Notes under the pieces: model-generated | The model's input: only the letters and a program-made list of their open reading frames with translations | Databases searched by the model: none | Told to the model about the DNA's origin: nothing | Part shown: positions 1 to 11,400 of the stretch, piece by piece | How positions within the stretch are numbered: position 1 is the first letter of the stretch | How the letters are laid out: each line of letters opens with the position of its first letter | Made by a program: the position numbers and the translations under genes | NCBI GenBank assembly: GCA_023807065.1 | Contig: JAJJLU010003606.1 | Coordinates: 1 to 46,534 of the forward strand | Length of the DNA: 46,534 nt | Direction: 5' to 3' | Origin: Isotricha intestinalis | Lineage: Eukaryota; Ciliophora; Litostomatea; Vestibuliferida; Isotrichidae

Positions 1-467
1 AATCCCAATCCCCAAAAAGTCAAGATTAAATTTTTTTATTCTTTAAAATATATAAATTCATCTTATTAAATATAAATATAACTTTATTTTTTAATAATTT
101 AAAGTAATTTAAAGATTTAAATCAATTATTATAATTTTTAAAATAATTGAATTTTAAGGAATGAATGTTCATTTAAAGATTTGAGTTTTATTCTTATAAA
201 ATTTCAAAATATCTTATATCTTTTAATTAATTTTTTAATGTATTTTCCTATTGAATATAATGCTAAAAAAATAATTTAAAATTGGAGTGTCAAAATTTTT
301 TAAAAAAATAAAATAAAAAAATGACAAATTTTAATTATTAAAATTAAAGAATAAATTATTTGTTTTTTAATAAACCTAAATATTTATTTTTGTTTATATT
401 AAAAACATAAAGTATTTAAACTTTTAAACCCAAAAGATAAATATAAAATTATAAAACAATAATATAT
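1..467. other. left-edge non-coding region with telomere-like start
   Basis: No gene is seen. The first ~17 bases are unusually C-rich (AATCCC then AATCCCC) and resemble a CCCCAAT-like ciliate telomere repeat in the orientation expected at a left chromosome end. The rest is more than 80% A+T and holds no convincing open frame; it is the 3' flank of the channel gene that ends at 468. The telomere reading rests on under three repeat units. Confidence 0.4.
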
Positions 468-2498
468 TTAATCAAATGAAACTGAACTTGAATCCTTTAA
501 ATTCTCAGAACTTACAAACTTGCTTTCATTATTATTGTTATTTCCATTATTATAATTACTATCACTATCATTATAATTTTGAATTTGATTATTGTTTTGA
601 CTATTATCATCATTACTATTATAATCTTTATTATCATTATTATTGTTTTTATTATTATTATTAATGTAATCATCATTATCATTACTTTTTTCTTTTTTAA
701 CAGCATTATTTTCAAAAATAATATCATTGTAATGATTTTCATTAGAATTTTTAATATTATTATTTGTACTAGATCCAGTAAATTTACTATTAACTTCACT
801 TTCTTTTTCTTTTTCAATATCTTTATTATTATTATTTACATTCCCATTAATATTAGAAAATTTTTGCTTAGCTTTTTGTAACTCTAATGTAGAAACTGCT
901 TTTTTATGAGAAATTTCAGTAATTTTTTTTATATTTTTTACCCCTCCAACCATAGCTAAACATTTAGCTAAATTTAAACAACTTAACATAATATTTTTAG
1001 ATTCTTTACTGATATTAAATAAAGAATCATTAGTAGAAAAATAATCTTCTAAATTATCTTCTAAATCCCAAATACCTTGTAAACCTTGGATAATAGAAGG
1101 AATATGTTTATCAGCAGTTTCATTTAAATTTTTAACAAATTCTTGTTGAATATTTTTAGTTTCTTTCTGTTTATGTAATTGAATATTACATTCAGTTTTT
1201 TGTAAATTTCTTTGATATTTATCAATTATACAATCTAAATCAACTCTTTTAAATTTATATTTTACTCTAGTAACAATGATTTTCTTGATATATTCATCAA
1301 TTTTTTTTTTTTTACTTTCAGAAGTACCTAAATTTTTAATAGAATTATAAGCAACTAATTCATCAGAATCTAAATAAGTAAAAATAGTTAATGTTACAAC
1401 AATAAGGGATAAAACAACAACTCCAACTAAACAAACTATAACTCCTATGATTCTTCCTAAAACTGTTTTTGGAGTTATATCTCCATATCCTATAGTTCCC
1501 ATTGTAATTAATAAATACCAAAAATTATTTATTACATAATTAAATGGATTTGATTTATCATATTCGAAATATTCTAAAACTTTTAAAAGAAGTGAAAAAT
1601 ATATTAATGCACATAATCCTATGAAACTTAATGTTAGAAATCCTCTATCATCTAAATTTGCTTTTATTAAAAAAAAATTTGGATTTCCTTTACTTTCAAA
1701 ATATCTTAATATTTTCTTTGATCTTGGTGTAGAAAATAAATTCCAAGTTTTTATTATTTTTATTATATAATATAATCTAATAGTTGATAAAAAATATAAT
1801 ATCATATTTAAACTATATATTATAGGATTACCTAAAATTTCGATTTCAAATTCCCATTTTAAATAAGGGTAAGGCTGGAGAATATGAATAAACATTTCAA
1901 TAAATTTTTTCTTTTTTTCTAAACTCATTGCTTTTGGTCCAATACAAGTTTCAGATTTTGAATCTAATTCAACTAAAATTTTATTCGATTTATATTTTAG
2001 TTTATATCTACAATGCAATAATATTACTGTAAAAATAGATACAAATATAAAAAAAATTCTTATTATATTTTGGACTTTTGATAATTTTAATCCATTATCA
2101 ATGTATTCAAAATGATCATTATAAAAAAAACATACCGATGCAAAATTTATAAAACCAATTAAAAAGTCTAAAACTTTTACTTTTTTTGAATAACTTTGGA
2201 AATTCGTTATTTTTTCAAATAATATATTTTCATCCATTGTTTTTAAAAGTCCTCTTTTAAAGCTTGAAAGTGCTTTCATATTTTTATTTAATATTCTATT
2301 GTTATTGTTTTCATCTTCATATTCTTCTTCTTCTCCTTGTCTTAAAGAACTCGAATTTAAATTTTTAGTTTGAGAATGCTCTATATTTTTATCGTTTAAA
2401 TTATTTATCTTTATTTTTGGAATTTTTCCATCATCAACTATATAATTTTGTGATTGTGATTGAGAATAAGAGGAGTAGGAATTTTTTATTGAATCCAT
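468..2498 (-). CDS. SK-type (small-conductance, Ca2+-activated-like) potassium channel
   Basis: Membrane K+ channel of 676 residues from the ATG at 2498. A further in-frame ATG at 2558 adds 20 hydrophobic residues, but the A-rich context and ATGG at 2498 look like the true start. Visible features: a polar N-terminus with a Ser/Gln run; hydrophobic segments near residues 108-126 and 143-160 and further helices up to about 310; a pore loop with selectivity filter TMGTIGYGDITP near residues 333-344; a following S6 helix; then a basic helical stretch at about 390-440 where SK channels bind calmodulin. The tail from about 560 is Asn/Asp-rich low complexity. SK channels couple cytosolic Ca2+ to K+ efflux, a role used in ciliate membrane excitability. 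The channel class is clear from the filter and layout; Ca2+ gating is inferred. Stop is TAA. Confidence 0.85.
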   Translation of the reverse strand: MDSIKNSYSSYSQSQSQNYIVDDGKIPKIKINNLNDKNIEHSQTKNLNSSSLRQGEEEEYEDENNNNRILNKNMKALSSFKRGLLKTMDENILFEKITNFQSYSKKVKVLDFLIGFINFASVCFFYNDHFEYIDNGLKLSKVQNIIRIFFIFVSIFTVILLHCRYKLKYKSNKILVELDSKSETCIGPKAMSLEKKKKFIEMFIHILQPYPYLKWEFEIEILGNPIIYSLNMILYFLSTIRLYYIIKIIKTWNLFSTPRSKKILRYFESKGNPNFFLIKANLDDRGFLTLSFIGLCALIYFSLLLKVLEYFEYDKSNPFNYVINNFWYLLITMGTIGYGDITPKTVLGRIIGVIVCLVGVVVLSLIVVTLTIFTYLDSDELVAYNSIKNLGTSESKKKKIDEYIKKIIVTRVKYKFKRVDLDCIIDKYQRNLQKTECNIQLHKQKETKNIQQEFVKNLNETADKHIPSIIQGLQGIWDLEDNLEDYFSTNDSLFNISKESKNIMLSCLNLAKCLAMVGGVKNIKKITEISHKKAVSTLELQKAKQKFSNINGNVNNNNKDIEKEKESEVNSKFTGSSTNNNIKNSNENHYNDIIFENNAVKKEKSNDNDDYINNNNKNNNNDNKDYNSNDDNSQNNNQIQNYNDSDSNYNNGNNNNNESKFVSSENLKDSSSVSFD

Positions 2499-3091
2499 TT
2501 TATTTTTTTTATTGTTAACATAAAAATAAAAATTTAAAAAAATTAAATAAAAAAGCATAAGAAAAAAAAATTAAATTTAATTCAAATCAAACGCCAAAAA
2601 AATTATTTAAAAAAATAAATCAATTAAATGAAATATCATTTCCTTATATTGATAATTTCATTATAAAATATCACATAATTATAAATTTATGAATTAAATG
2701 ATTTTATATTTGATTATTTGATGAATGAAGAAAAAATATTATTAGTTAGTATTATTTTATTTATCAATTTTTATCATCTCTTTCTTCTGTTTCTTCATAT
2801 TATTTTTATTTTTAATTAAAATTTAATTAAACTTTTAATCTAAATTTATTATATTATATTTGATTTTTTTAATTCTGAATGAATGAACTTCATAAAAGTT
2901 TTTAAATATTTATGAAATAATCTTCATTTATTTTTTAAATTGTGTTTTTTTGTTTAATTGATTTAAAAATTTGATAATATTTAATTCAATTATAAAAAGA
3001 ATTATTGTCATTGATTATTATACAATTTAAATATGATAATATGTTAAAATAAAAGTTTTCTATGTATTATCAAATTTATTAACATATAAAA
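2499..3091. other. intergenic region between divergent genes
   Basis: AT-rich region between the divergently transcribed channel gene and the small gene at 3092, so it should hold both promoters. No open frame, RNA gene or repeat can be supported. Confidence 0.5.
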
Positions 3092-3334
3092 ATGGAAATT
3101 AATAAGGAATTACAAGAAAAAGGGGTATCAAATAATCAAATGTTTATGAATCTCAGTAATTTATTAGATTCAATTCCAGGATTTAAAGATAGTAATTTGA
3201 GGAATAATATTCATGGATTATACCATAGTTGGATAGGCAATTTAAAAGAAAATAATGGAAATTTAGAAGGAGCAAAAGCTGAGAGAGAAAGAGCACAATT
3301 CCAATATAATAGAGTAGATAATATAAATGATTAA
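3092..3334 (+). CDS. small orphan protein, 80 residues
   Basis: Complete short frame with an A-rich start context (AAAAATGG) and a TAA stop. The protein is hydrophilic and has no signal peptide or membrane segment. Its composition (Gly, Trp, Pro, Arg present, not just Lys/Asn/Ile) looks like real coding sequence. It holds the segments LLDSIPGF and LYHSWIGNL and a charged Ala/Glu/Arg helix near residues 57-72. I do not recognise the family. It is divergent from the channel gene and convergent with the kinase at 3490. Confidence 0.55.
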   Translation: MEINKELQEKGVSNNQMFMNLSNLLDSIPGFKDSNLRNNIHGLYHSWIGNLKENNGNLEGAKAERERAQFQYNRVDNIND

Positions 3335-3489
3335 TTTAAAATAATATTTTTTATATCATAATTATATCAAAAAAAAGTTATATTTTCAACATCTACCAAA
3401 TACATCATAAGAAAAAATTATTTAATTAATTAAAAATCAATAATTTTAAAACATTCAATTAAGCCAAGATGATAATTTATAAATTTACA

Positions 3490-6057
3490 TTAATTTTGAA
3501 AAAGAAAAGATTCCAATTGAATAAAATCAAATCTTTTCTTTTCTTCAATTTCAAGCATTTTTAATAAAATATCAATAAAATCATTAGAATATCTCGAAAT
3601 TAAATACTTTACTAAAATATCTTTTAAATTATCCATATTTTTTAATTGTCTAATACTAAATAAGCTTTTATAAGTTAAAGTACAACATTGAAACATACAC
3701 ATTCCAAGAGAAAAAACATCAGACTTATAAGGATTATGTAAAACTTGATTTCTTTTCAATTTAAAAGCTTTAAATAAAATTGGACTCATATATAATTCTG
3801 TTCCTCTTAAAGTATGAATTTGTTCTCCATATTTTATAGTTTTTGCTTCACTAAAATCTCCTATTTTATATTTATTATTTTCAAAAATTAATATATTTTG
3901 TGGTTTAATATCTCTATGACATATATTATTTTTTTGTAATTCAGAAAAAGTTTTCACTAAATTTTTTATAATTTCTATTAACTCTTCTTCATTGTAATAT
4001 TTATTTATTTTATTTCTTTCATTCAAATCCTTTTCCCAATCTATTAAAGCTAATTCCATTAAAAGATAATATAGAAATTGATTTTCATTAATTTGCTCTA
4101 TTTTGTCTCCATATATTTTAATTATTCCATCACATCCTGTTTCATTTATAAATCTCATTATTAAATTATATTCTTCTTTTAAATGTTCTATTTGAGTTTT
4201 TTTAGATAAAGTCATTTTTTTTAATGCATATTTCTTATTATTTTTTATCCAAGTAGTTGAAAATATTTTTCCAATACTTCCTTCACCTATTAGTTTATCA
4301 ATAATATATTCTTCAGGTTTTATATTTTCATTTGGTTCTATATTAAATGGTAATACTGTATTTAAAATATTATTAATATTAATATTTAAATTAAGATTTA
4401 AATTAACATTATTCATATTCATATTCATTCTGATTCCATTTATACTTTTTGTTTTTTGTCTTCTCGAAAGTGGATTTTCAATATTATTATTAATATCATT
4501 ATATTGAAAAATATTATTATTATTATTATGAATGGAATTATCAGTTTTATTAAATGAACTTAAATTTATAACTCCACTATTATTTTTTCTAAAATTCCCA
4601 TATGATTCAATAGGACATATACTTCTTCTATCACTTGAATTTACTCTAATATTCATTGGATTAAAAAGAATTGAATCTTGCGTTTTAAAAATTAAATTAT
4701 TATTACTATTAGTATTAGATTCCTTTAAATTAGAATTTCTAGATAATTTCTGATAATCAATACTTTTTTTTATCACCCCATTATTTCTTTTAGAAAGAAC
4801 TGGAGAAATTGGAATTGATTCTCTAAATGCATTTCTAATTTTTTGTCTTTGAGCATAATGATTTGGGCTTATATTTATTTTATAAATTCTATCTGTTGAA
4901 TCAATTAAAATATGATTATTATTTATTTTTAAATCCTTTTTTATTTTTCTTAATAAATTTGATACTGTTTGTCTTTTATTTACATATTTATCTAAATCAT
5001 TATCACTTTTTCCTTTTTGATGATTTATTTTTTTTATTATCGCACAAACAAAATTTTGATTACATTTAGGACATAACCATGAATAATTTTCTATTTTATT
5101 TATATCATAACATTTATCACAAACTAAAACTTTTTTTCTATTTAATATTCCATATATTAAATTCCCATCACAATCAATATTATGTTGAAACATTATATTT
5201 TTCATATCAAATTTACAACAAGAAATATTTTCTGGTTTAGCATAATTTTTATTTACTAAAGCATTTCTAATACAAATTTTTTCATTAATATTTTCTAATC
5301 TATTATATATTTTACAATTAGAATTAAATTTTTCATTACAATTACAACATATCCAAAAAGTATCAATTATTTTATTTTTCCAATTACAATTTAAACACTT
5401 TAAAATTTTTATTTTTTGACTAAAATATAAATCTTCATTACATCTTGGACATTTCATATTATTTTCCAATTGAGGTTTACAATGATATTTTTCCCATGTT
5501 GCTAATTCAAAGTCTCCATTTTTATTATCTTTTTCAATAATATTTGAATAATATTCCACTTGACATTTATCACAGTATAAATGAAGAAGAGAAGGATAAT
5601 AAATTTCATTACACTTCAAACATATTACATAATCATATTCTTCTGAATAATATATTATTTCTCCACATGAGTGATAAATTGTTTTACAATTTTTACAATG
5701 TGGAATTATTTTTTTTATATTTAATTCAATTAATATTTTAGTTTTATCTTCATGAGAATTTAGGTAATTCATAAATTTTTTTGATGCTTTTAAATCTTCT
5801 AAATAATATTTTGTTTGAAGTAAAGATTGAATTCTTGATAATGATAATTTTGAATATATTGTAAATTTGTTTTTTCCAAGTAATGATGATATATGATTAT
5901 ATATTGTATTAAATAAATTCTTTTCTGATATTTTTAAAATATTTTCAAACTGATATTCATAATCCTCAAAAAATAAATCAAATAATTTTTGTTCGTTGGG
6001 AGTTAATTTCATATTTTCAAAGTTGTCCCCAATATTATTAATATTTTGAGAATACAT
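3490..6057 (-). CDS. Ser/Thr protein kinase with N-terminal zinc-ribbon array
   Basis: 855 residues. The first ~350 hold many paired cysteines (CKNC, CLKC, CDKC, CPRC, CLNC, CCNC, CDKC, CPKC), giving a series of treble-clef or zinc-ribbon-like knuckles. A Ser/Asn-rich linker follows (about 390-570). The kinase domain spans about 585-855: glycine loop GEGSIGKIF near 590, Lys in YALKK near 608, catalytic loop CHRDIKPQN near 713, and KSDVFSLGM as the domain IX helix. DFG is changed to DFS (GDFSEAK), which keeps the metal-binding Asp, so activity is plausible. Targets are unknown; the ribbon array could bind proteins or nucleic acid. TAA stop. The kinase call is firm; the role of the ribbons is inference. 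Confidence 0.85.
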   Translation of the reverse strand: MYSQNINNIGDNFENMKLTPNEQKLFDLFFEDYEYQFENILKISEKNLFNTIYNHISSLLGKNKFTIYSKLSLSRIQSLLQTKYYLEDLKASKKFMNYLNSHEDKTKILIELNIKKIIPHCKNCKTIYHSCGEIIYYSEEYDYVICLKCNEIYYPSLLHLYCDKCQVEYYSNIIEKDNKNGDFELATWEKYHCKPQLENNMKCPRCNEDLYFSQKIKILKCLNCNWKNKIIDTFWICCNCNEKFNSNCKIYNRLENINEKICIRNALVNKNYAKPENISCCKFDMKNIMFQHNIDCDGNLIYGILNRKKVLVCDKCYDINKIENYSWLCPKCNQNFVCAIIKKINHQKGKSDNDLDKYVNKRQTVSNLLRKIKKDLKINNNHILIDSTDRIYKINISPNHYAQRQKIRNAFRESIPISPVLSKRNNGVIKKSIDYQKLSRNSNLKESNTNSNNNLIFKTQDSILFNPMNIRVNSSDRRSICPIESYGNFRKNNSGVINLSSFNKTDNSIHNNNNNIFQYNDINNNIENPLSRRQKTKSINGIRMNMNMNNVNLNLNLNININNILNTVLPFNIEPNENIKPEEYIIDKLIGEGSIGKIFSTTWIKNNKKYALKKMTLSKKTQIEHLKEEYNLIMRFINETGCDGIIKIYGDKIEQINENQFLYYLLMELALIDWEKDLNERNKINKYYNEEELIEIIKNLVKTFSELQKNNICHRDIKPQNILIFENNKYKIGDFSEAKTIKYGEQIHTLRGTELYMSPILFKAFKLKRNQVLHNPYKSDVFSLGMCMFQCCTLTYKSLFSIRQLKNMDNLKDILVKYLISRYSNDFIDILLKMLEIEEKKRFDFIQLESFLFQN

Positions 6058-6273
6058 ATTTTTATTTATTCTTTTAAATTATTTAATTGACTTCAAAGAA
6101 TAGAGAATAATTAAATTAAATTAAATATTATTATATTAATCTCTTAAATTATCAAAAATGATTTTAAAACAAAAACTTAAAAAAAAGTAATAATAATATA
6201 ACAATAAAAAATTAAATTATTTAATTATAAATTTACAATAATCAAAAAAAAACCCACATTCAAACTGACATTT

Positions 6274-7593
6274 TTACTTAGTATTCTTTAGTTCAATAAT
6301 TGCATTAAAATGCACTTTTTTCAAATTTTCAAGTCCATTAAATAAAGTATCAAAGTTTTGAGCATTATATAATATTTTCTGAGCAACTTTAATAATATCA
6401 TTTTCACTTTTTTGACTAATTTCACTTAATTTATTATTAAAATAATTATTAATATAATCTTCTTTATTAATTTGTTCACATATTTTAATAGCAACAAAAA
6501 TAGTAGAAGCAGCAAGTAAACTTGGTTTTTTTTGCATTAAATTATAATCATGACAATTCATTTTTGCTAAATATACACAAACATAATTTAATAAATTTAT
6601 CATATTTTTAGTATACAATTTATTTATTAGGTCAGAAAAATCCTTATCAAGAGAATTTTTCTTTTTATCAATAATATTATAATTTTCTAAAATAACACTA
6701 CTTTTAATATGATGATTATTACAGTTAACATAGAAAATTTCTTCAATGAAAAAATTAATAAAATCCCACATTGTAGGTTTTCCAATTGAATAATTTAAAA
6801 ATCTAGTAATTTCTTCTTCTTTTCTTTTTATTTCATCAGTACTTAATTTTCTATGAGCAATTTTCTCATGCATAATCTTTAATCTTAAAGGATAAATATC
6901 TTGATATTTACTTGCAATAAACATACAAGTAACACCAATTAAATGCAATTCCGCAGGTTGTAATATTTTTTTTTTAATATCACATATTTTGAAGTACCTA
7001 TCCATTAAATTTACACTTTCAAAATAAGTACTTTCATCACAATGATAATTTGATAATACTTCTATCATCCAATCAATCATTCTTGTTCTCATCCTTTCAG
7101 TTATTTTATGATTGGCTAAATAATTTTCATTTATTTCTTCATCAATTAATAATGAATTTATTATTGCATTTGAATATTCATCTCTTATATATTTTGAAAA
7201 CATTTCTCTATATTCTTCTGTTGTAAATTTATTTTTTTCTTTTAAGGATATATTTACTAACAAATTCTCCATATTTAAATTTGATTCTTTCTTTTCTTCT
7301 TTTTCTTTTTTTAAATCCAAAGAAAATGGAGTTGAATTATTATCGTTTGTGTTTGAATCTTCTTTTTCAAATAATTTTCTTTTAATATTACAATCATTTT
7401 TATCATTTTCATTTATTGTTTGAAGTGGGATTTTTGATTTTGCTTTATTTTCTAATCTCATTGTATTATTTGAAATTTTATTTTTATTTTTAGAATTTGA
7501 TTTTTTCACATATACTATTTTTGAAGAAATAGTTCTTTTAGGGTTTCTATTTGATAAAATATTTTCATTTAATTGCTGAACATTAGTAGACAT
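6274..7593 (-). CDS. A/B-type mitotic cyclin
   Basis: 439 residues. The cyclin box begins with MRTRMIDWMIEVL near residue 167, matching the MRxxLVDWLxEV signature of A/B cyclins. The first box continues through LIGVTCMFIASKYQDIYP to FLNYSIGKPTMWDFINFF, and a second, C-terminal cyclin fold follows (LLAASTIFVAIKI). The N-terminal ~110 residues are basic and low in complexity. I see no clean RxxL destruction box or KEN box there, which is unusual for a mitotic cyclin. It would partner a CDK in cell-cycle control. Start at the only good ATG; TAA stop. A second, unrelated-type cyclin lies at 13351-13950. Confidence 0.9.
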   Translation of the reverse strand: MSTNVQQLNENILSNRNPKRTISSKIVYVKKSNSKNKNKISNNTMRLENKAKSKIPLQTINENDKNDCNIKRKLFEKEDSNTNDNNSTPFSLDLKKEKEEKKESNLNMENLLVNISLKEKNKFTTEEYREMFSKYIRDEYSNAIINSLLIDEEINENYLANHKITERMRTRMIDWMIEVLSNYHCDESTYFESVNLMDRYFKICDIKKKILQPAELHLIGVTCMFIASKYQDIYPLRLKIMHEKIAHRKLSTDEIKRKEEEITRFLNYSIGKPTMWDFINFFIEEIFYVNCNNHHIKSSVILENYNIIDKKKNSLDKDFSDLINKLYTKNMINLLNYVCVYLAKMNCHDYNLMQKKPSLLAASTIFVAIKICEQINKEDYINNYFNNKLSEISQKSENDIIKVAQKILYNAQNFDTLFNGLENLKKVHFNAIIELKNTK

Positions 7594-7770
7594 TATTATT
7601 TAAACATCAAAAATTTACTCTTCTTAAATATAAGTTTAGTAGAATTCTGATCAGTATTATCAATTAATAGTTCGTAATTTTGTATATTAAATTTTAATTA
7701 TTTTTTTGAAAAAATAATTTAATTTATAAATTTATAAAACTTAAAAAAAAATAAAATAAAATTTTTAAAA

Positions 7771-8127
7771 ATGACTTCAGGAAAATCAAACACTAAATTT
7801 ATGCAAGAAATCCGAAGAGGAGATAAAGAAATTGATGAAATAAAAATAGAAATAGAATTTTGTAATATGAATCCGGAATTAAAAAGTAAATGTATTGAAA
7901 AAACAAGAGATGCAATGAAAACTACTTTAGAAAATAATTTTTCTTATTTTAAAATTTTAGCCAAAAAAATTAAATTAAGTTTAGAAGAAGGTAATGAAGA
8001 AATTTGGAATGTTGTTGTTGGGAGTGATTTTGGTGCTTGGATTAGTTTTGATAAATCTAATATGTTATTTTTTAGAATGGATGAAATTTATTTTATGATT
8101 TTTAGATTCGGTTATGATACTAAATAA
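7771..8127 (+). CDS. LC8-type dynein light chain
   Basis: 118 residues, about 28 longer than typical LC8 because of an N-terminal extension. The family signature is visible: ALEKY-like helix (CIEKTRDAMKTTL), IKLSLEEGNEEIWNVVVGSDFGAWISFD (compare W-x-C-I-V-G-x-x-F-G-S in LC8) and the final strands FFRMDEIYFMIFRFG. LC8 is a dimeric hub of axonemal and cytoplasmic dyneins that binds short linear motifs. This copy is divergent, as are the LC8 paralogues that ciliates carry in number. It is divergent from the cyclin gene, with only ~180 bases between starts. TAA stop. Confidence 0.85.
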   Translation: MTSGKSNTKFMQEIRRGDKEIDEIKIEIEFCNMNPELKSKCIEKTRDAMKTTLENNFSYFKILAKKIKLSLEEGNEEIWNVVVGSDFGAWISFDKSNMLFFRMDEIYFMIFRFGYDTK

Positions 8128-8484
8128 TGTGAAAAAAATTAAAAATGATTAATATATGTAAGTTACTAATTGAAATTAATAAATTTTTATTAAACATTTA
8201 TTTATTTAAATTTTAAATATTAAATTTTTTATTGATAAAATATAAATAATAATTTTTAACTTTAAAAGAAAATAAAAATACTTTTTAAATTACTATTTTT
8301 TTGTAAATTATTGGAGATAAATTTAAAAAATCTTCAATACATTCAATATTAAAAAAGAATATAGTGGATATTTAAATATTTAATATCAATTATTTCTTCG
8401 ATAGTTATAAGTACATATTCTTATATATGAAATTCTTAATTGTATTTTTAAAAGAAAAAAAAATTTAAAACATTTAAATTTATA
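8128..8484. other. intergenic region between convergent genes
   Basis: AT-rich sequence between the 3' ends of the LC8 gene (+) and the OFD1-like gene (-). Nothing beyond low complexity is seen. Confidence 0.5.
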
Positions 8485-11400
8485 TTAAAAACCACTTTCT
8501 TCACTATTATTTATTTCTTCTTTAATTTCACTTTCACTAATAGTTCGAACTTTATTATAAGAAGAAATATTACCAACAATCCCTTTATTCTTTAAAGTAT
8601 TTGAATTTTCAAAATCATTGTAACTTACATTATCACTTCCAATATTTTCTTCAATTTCACTGTTACTTTTTTTATTTGGAATTAATTTTTCAATATGAGT
8701 TCCAGTTAAACTATCTTTAACACTATTTTTAATAATTCCACTTAAATTTGCAATACTACCTTTATTATTACTTCCAATTTTTTTATCAATATTATCAGGT
8801 TTTTTGTCAAAATTTCCACTTATATCATATTCAAAATCATTATATTCTTCAATTTCTTCGTTTTCATCTTTTTCGTCCTTTAAATTATTACTTTCATAAT
8901 CCACATTTTGGAATTTATTAATGCTTTTATTTTCATTATTGTATTGTGATTTAGCAATACTCTCTTCAATTTCTTCTTGAATTGAATTACTGGAAGGTTT
9001 TTTAATGTAATTATTATTTTGATTTAAAATTCCTCCTATTCCACTTATTGGTTTATGAGAATTAGTATCTGAATTTACATTTAAATATATATTATCAATT
9101 GTATTCTTTGGGATTTCTCTTGATTCTATTGTAATATTCTTTACACTGAAATTATCACTATTTTTCATTTCATTTGTAGATGGTAAATTTTTTATACTTT
9201 GTGTTATTTCCTCCTTGTTTTGTTTTTCTTTATTTTTTGAGTTATTTATTTCATTATCATTATTATCATTAATATTACTATATCTTGTATTATTATTATA
9301 TTCTATACTATTTTTTTCTCTATAAATAGGTGTAAATTTATTTTGAGAATTATTCATTGTTTGATTACTATTTTCTACTGCTGATCTTTTTATATCATCT
9401 AAATATATTGATTGAGATATTTTTTCTTTGCTAAATTCTTTTGAATTTTTAATTAAATCTTTTTCAAGGTTTTTGTAATTTTGTTCGTAATCATTGTTTT
9501 CAATTATTTGATTATTTTCTTTATTCATTATAATCACATTTCTATTTTGTTCTTCTTTATTTGGAATTCTATAATTATTTCCTAAATTATCTTTATATTT
9601 AATTTCATCATCTTCTAAATTTTTGTAAATTAAATTATTATAAGTATTATTTTCTTTCATTTTGTCTATTGTTTCTTTATTAAGTATCACTACAGGAACA
9701 TTATCATTGACTAAATGTTTAAATTGAGTTCTTAATTCAGAATTTAATTTATATTGCTCTTTTTCTAAATCTTCTAAAACTTTTCTCCTATCTTTAAAAC
9801 CAGATAATTTTTTGGCCAAATTTGAAGTTAATCTTTTTGAAATTGGTTGATTAATATTATTTGATTTTTTTTTATTTCCTTCATTACTTTTTTTATTTAA
9901 AATTTCCGATTGTTGAATTGGCATTGTTCGATTTAAATTTTGAAAATTATCAGTGGAACTATAATTCATTAGATCATTATTATTACTTTTATTTTGTTTA
10001 TTATATTTCCCTCTTTTTAAGTCTTTTTGTAATTCATTTATAGTTTGTTTTAACATTGTTATTTCATTATTATTTTTTTTTATTATTTGTTTATATTCAG
10101 AAGGAATTTCACTATTTATTTTATTTAAATTTGATTTTTCCATTGATTCTCTTAATACAATAGATTTATTTATATTATCATAATTTTGATATATTGGAAT
10201 ATTTCTATTTATTTTATCTAATTTATCTTTTAACTCTACATTTTCATTTATTGTTTTTGAATATTGATTTTTTATATCATCAAACTCTTTTTTTAAATTA
10301 TTAATTTCACTTTTTAATTCATTTTCATCATTTTTATTATTGCCTGTTTCATTATTGTTTGTATCATCTTTGATATAAATATAATTATTTTTTTTTTCAT
10401 TTGAAATATTTTTAAAAAGACTTCTCTCATTATTTATTTTTTCTTTTTCTTTATTTAATTGTGATTCATAGTTATTCTTCATTTTCTCAATTTCATTTTT
10501 AATATGTGAATTTTGAGTTTCTTTCAAATAATTTAATTCTTGTTCTTTAAGTTTTAAAGTTTCTTTTTGAATTTTAATATCATCTAATTCATTTTTAATT
10601 TTAGTATCCATTAAATTTTCTTGATTATTCAAAAAGTTTATTTTATCTTCAATTTTCCTTCTATCATCATTTAATTTCATTTCATATTCTTTTTCTAATT
10701 TTAATTCTCTTTCTTTTAATTCATCTAATTGGTTTTTTAATCTTTCTTCTCTTTCTTTAAATTCTTTTTCAATTTCTTCCCTTAACTTTAATATTTTTTC
10801 ATTATATTTTTTATTTTCTTCAATCCTAACTTTACTTATTTCATTAACTTGAATTCTATTTATTTCATTTTTTAATTGCTCTTTATATCTTTTATCACAT
10901 TCTTCTTTATATTTTAAAAATTTATTTTCAGTTAATTGAGAAGAAAAAATTTTATCTAAATTTAATTTTTTATTATTTTTTTCTTCTATTTCTTTTAATT
11001 TTTCATCAATGTTTGAAAAATCATTTTTTTTAATATCATTATTAAATAAATTAGATTTTTCAATTGGATTTGTTAATAAATTTATTTCAGTTTGACATGA
11101 TTCTTCATTTTTAAAAAAAGAAGTATTTTTTTTTATCAAATAATAAATGAAGGTAGAACTAAAATTATATGAATTAATTGACATTGAATCTTTACTTTCT
11201 AATAAAATATTATTTTTTTCATTTTTAAATTCTAAGGCATTAATTTTTAAAAAATTAATTATTTCACTTTCAGTATAAGGAAGATTTGTATTATAAAGTA
11301 GATCTTTTGCTTCATTATAAAAAGATGAAATTGAATATGATAAATTCATTTTAGTTAAAAAATCTAATATTAAACTATAACTTAAACGTAATAAAGAATA

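Noticed and set aside
476..881. Plus-strand Tyr/His/Ile-rich frames opposite the channel gene
   Set aside because: They mirror the Asn/Asp-rich low-complexity tail coded on the minus strand.
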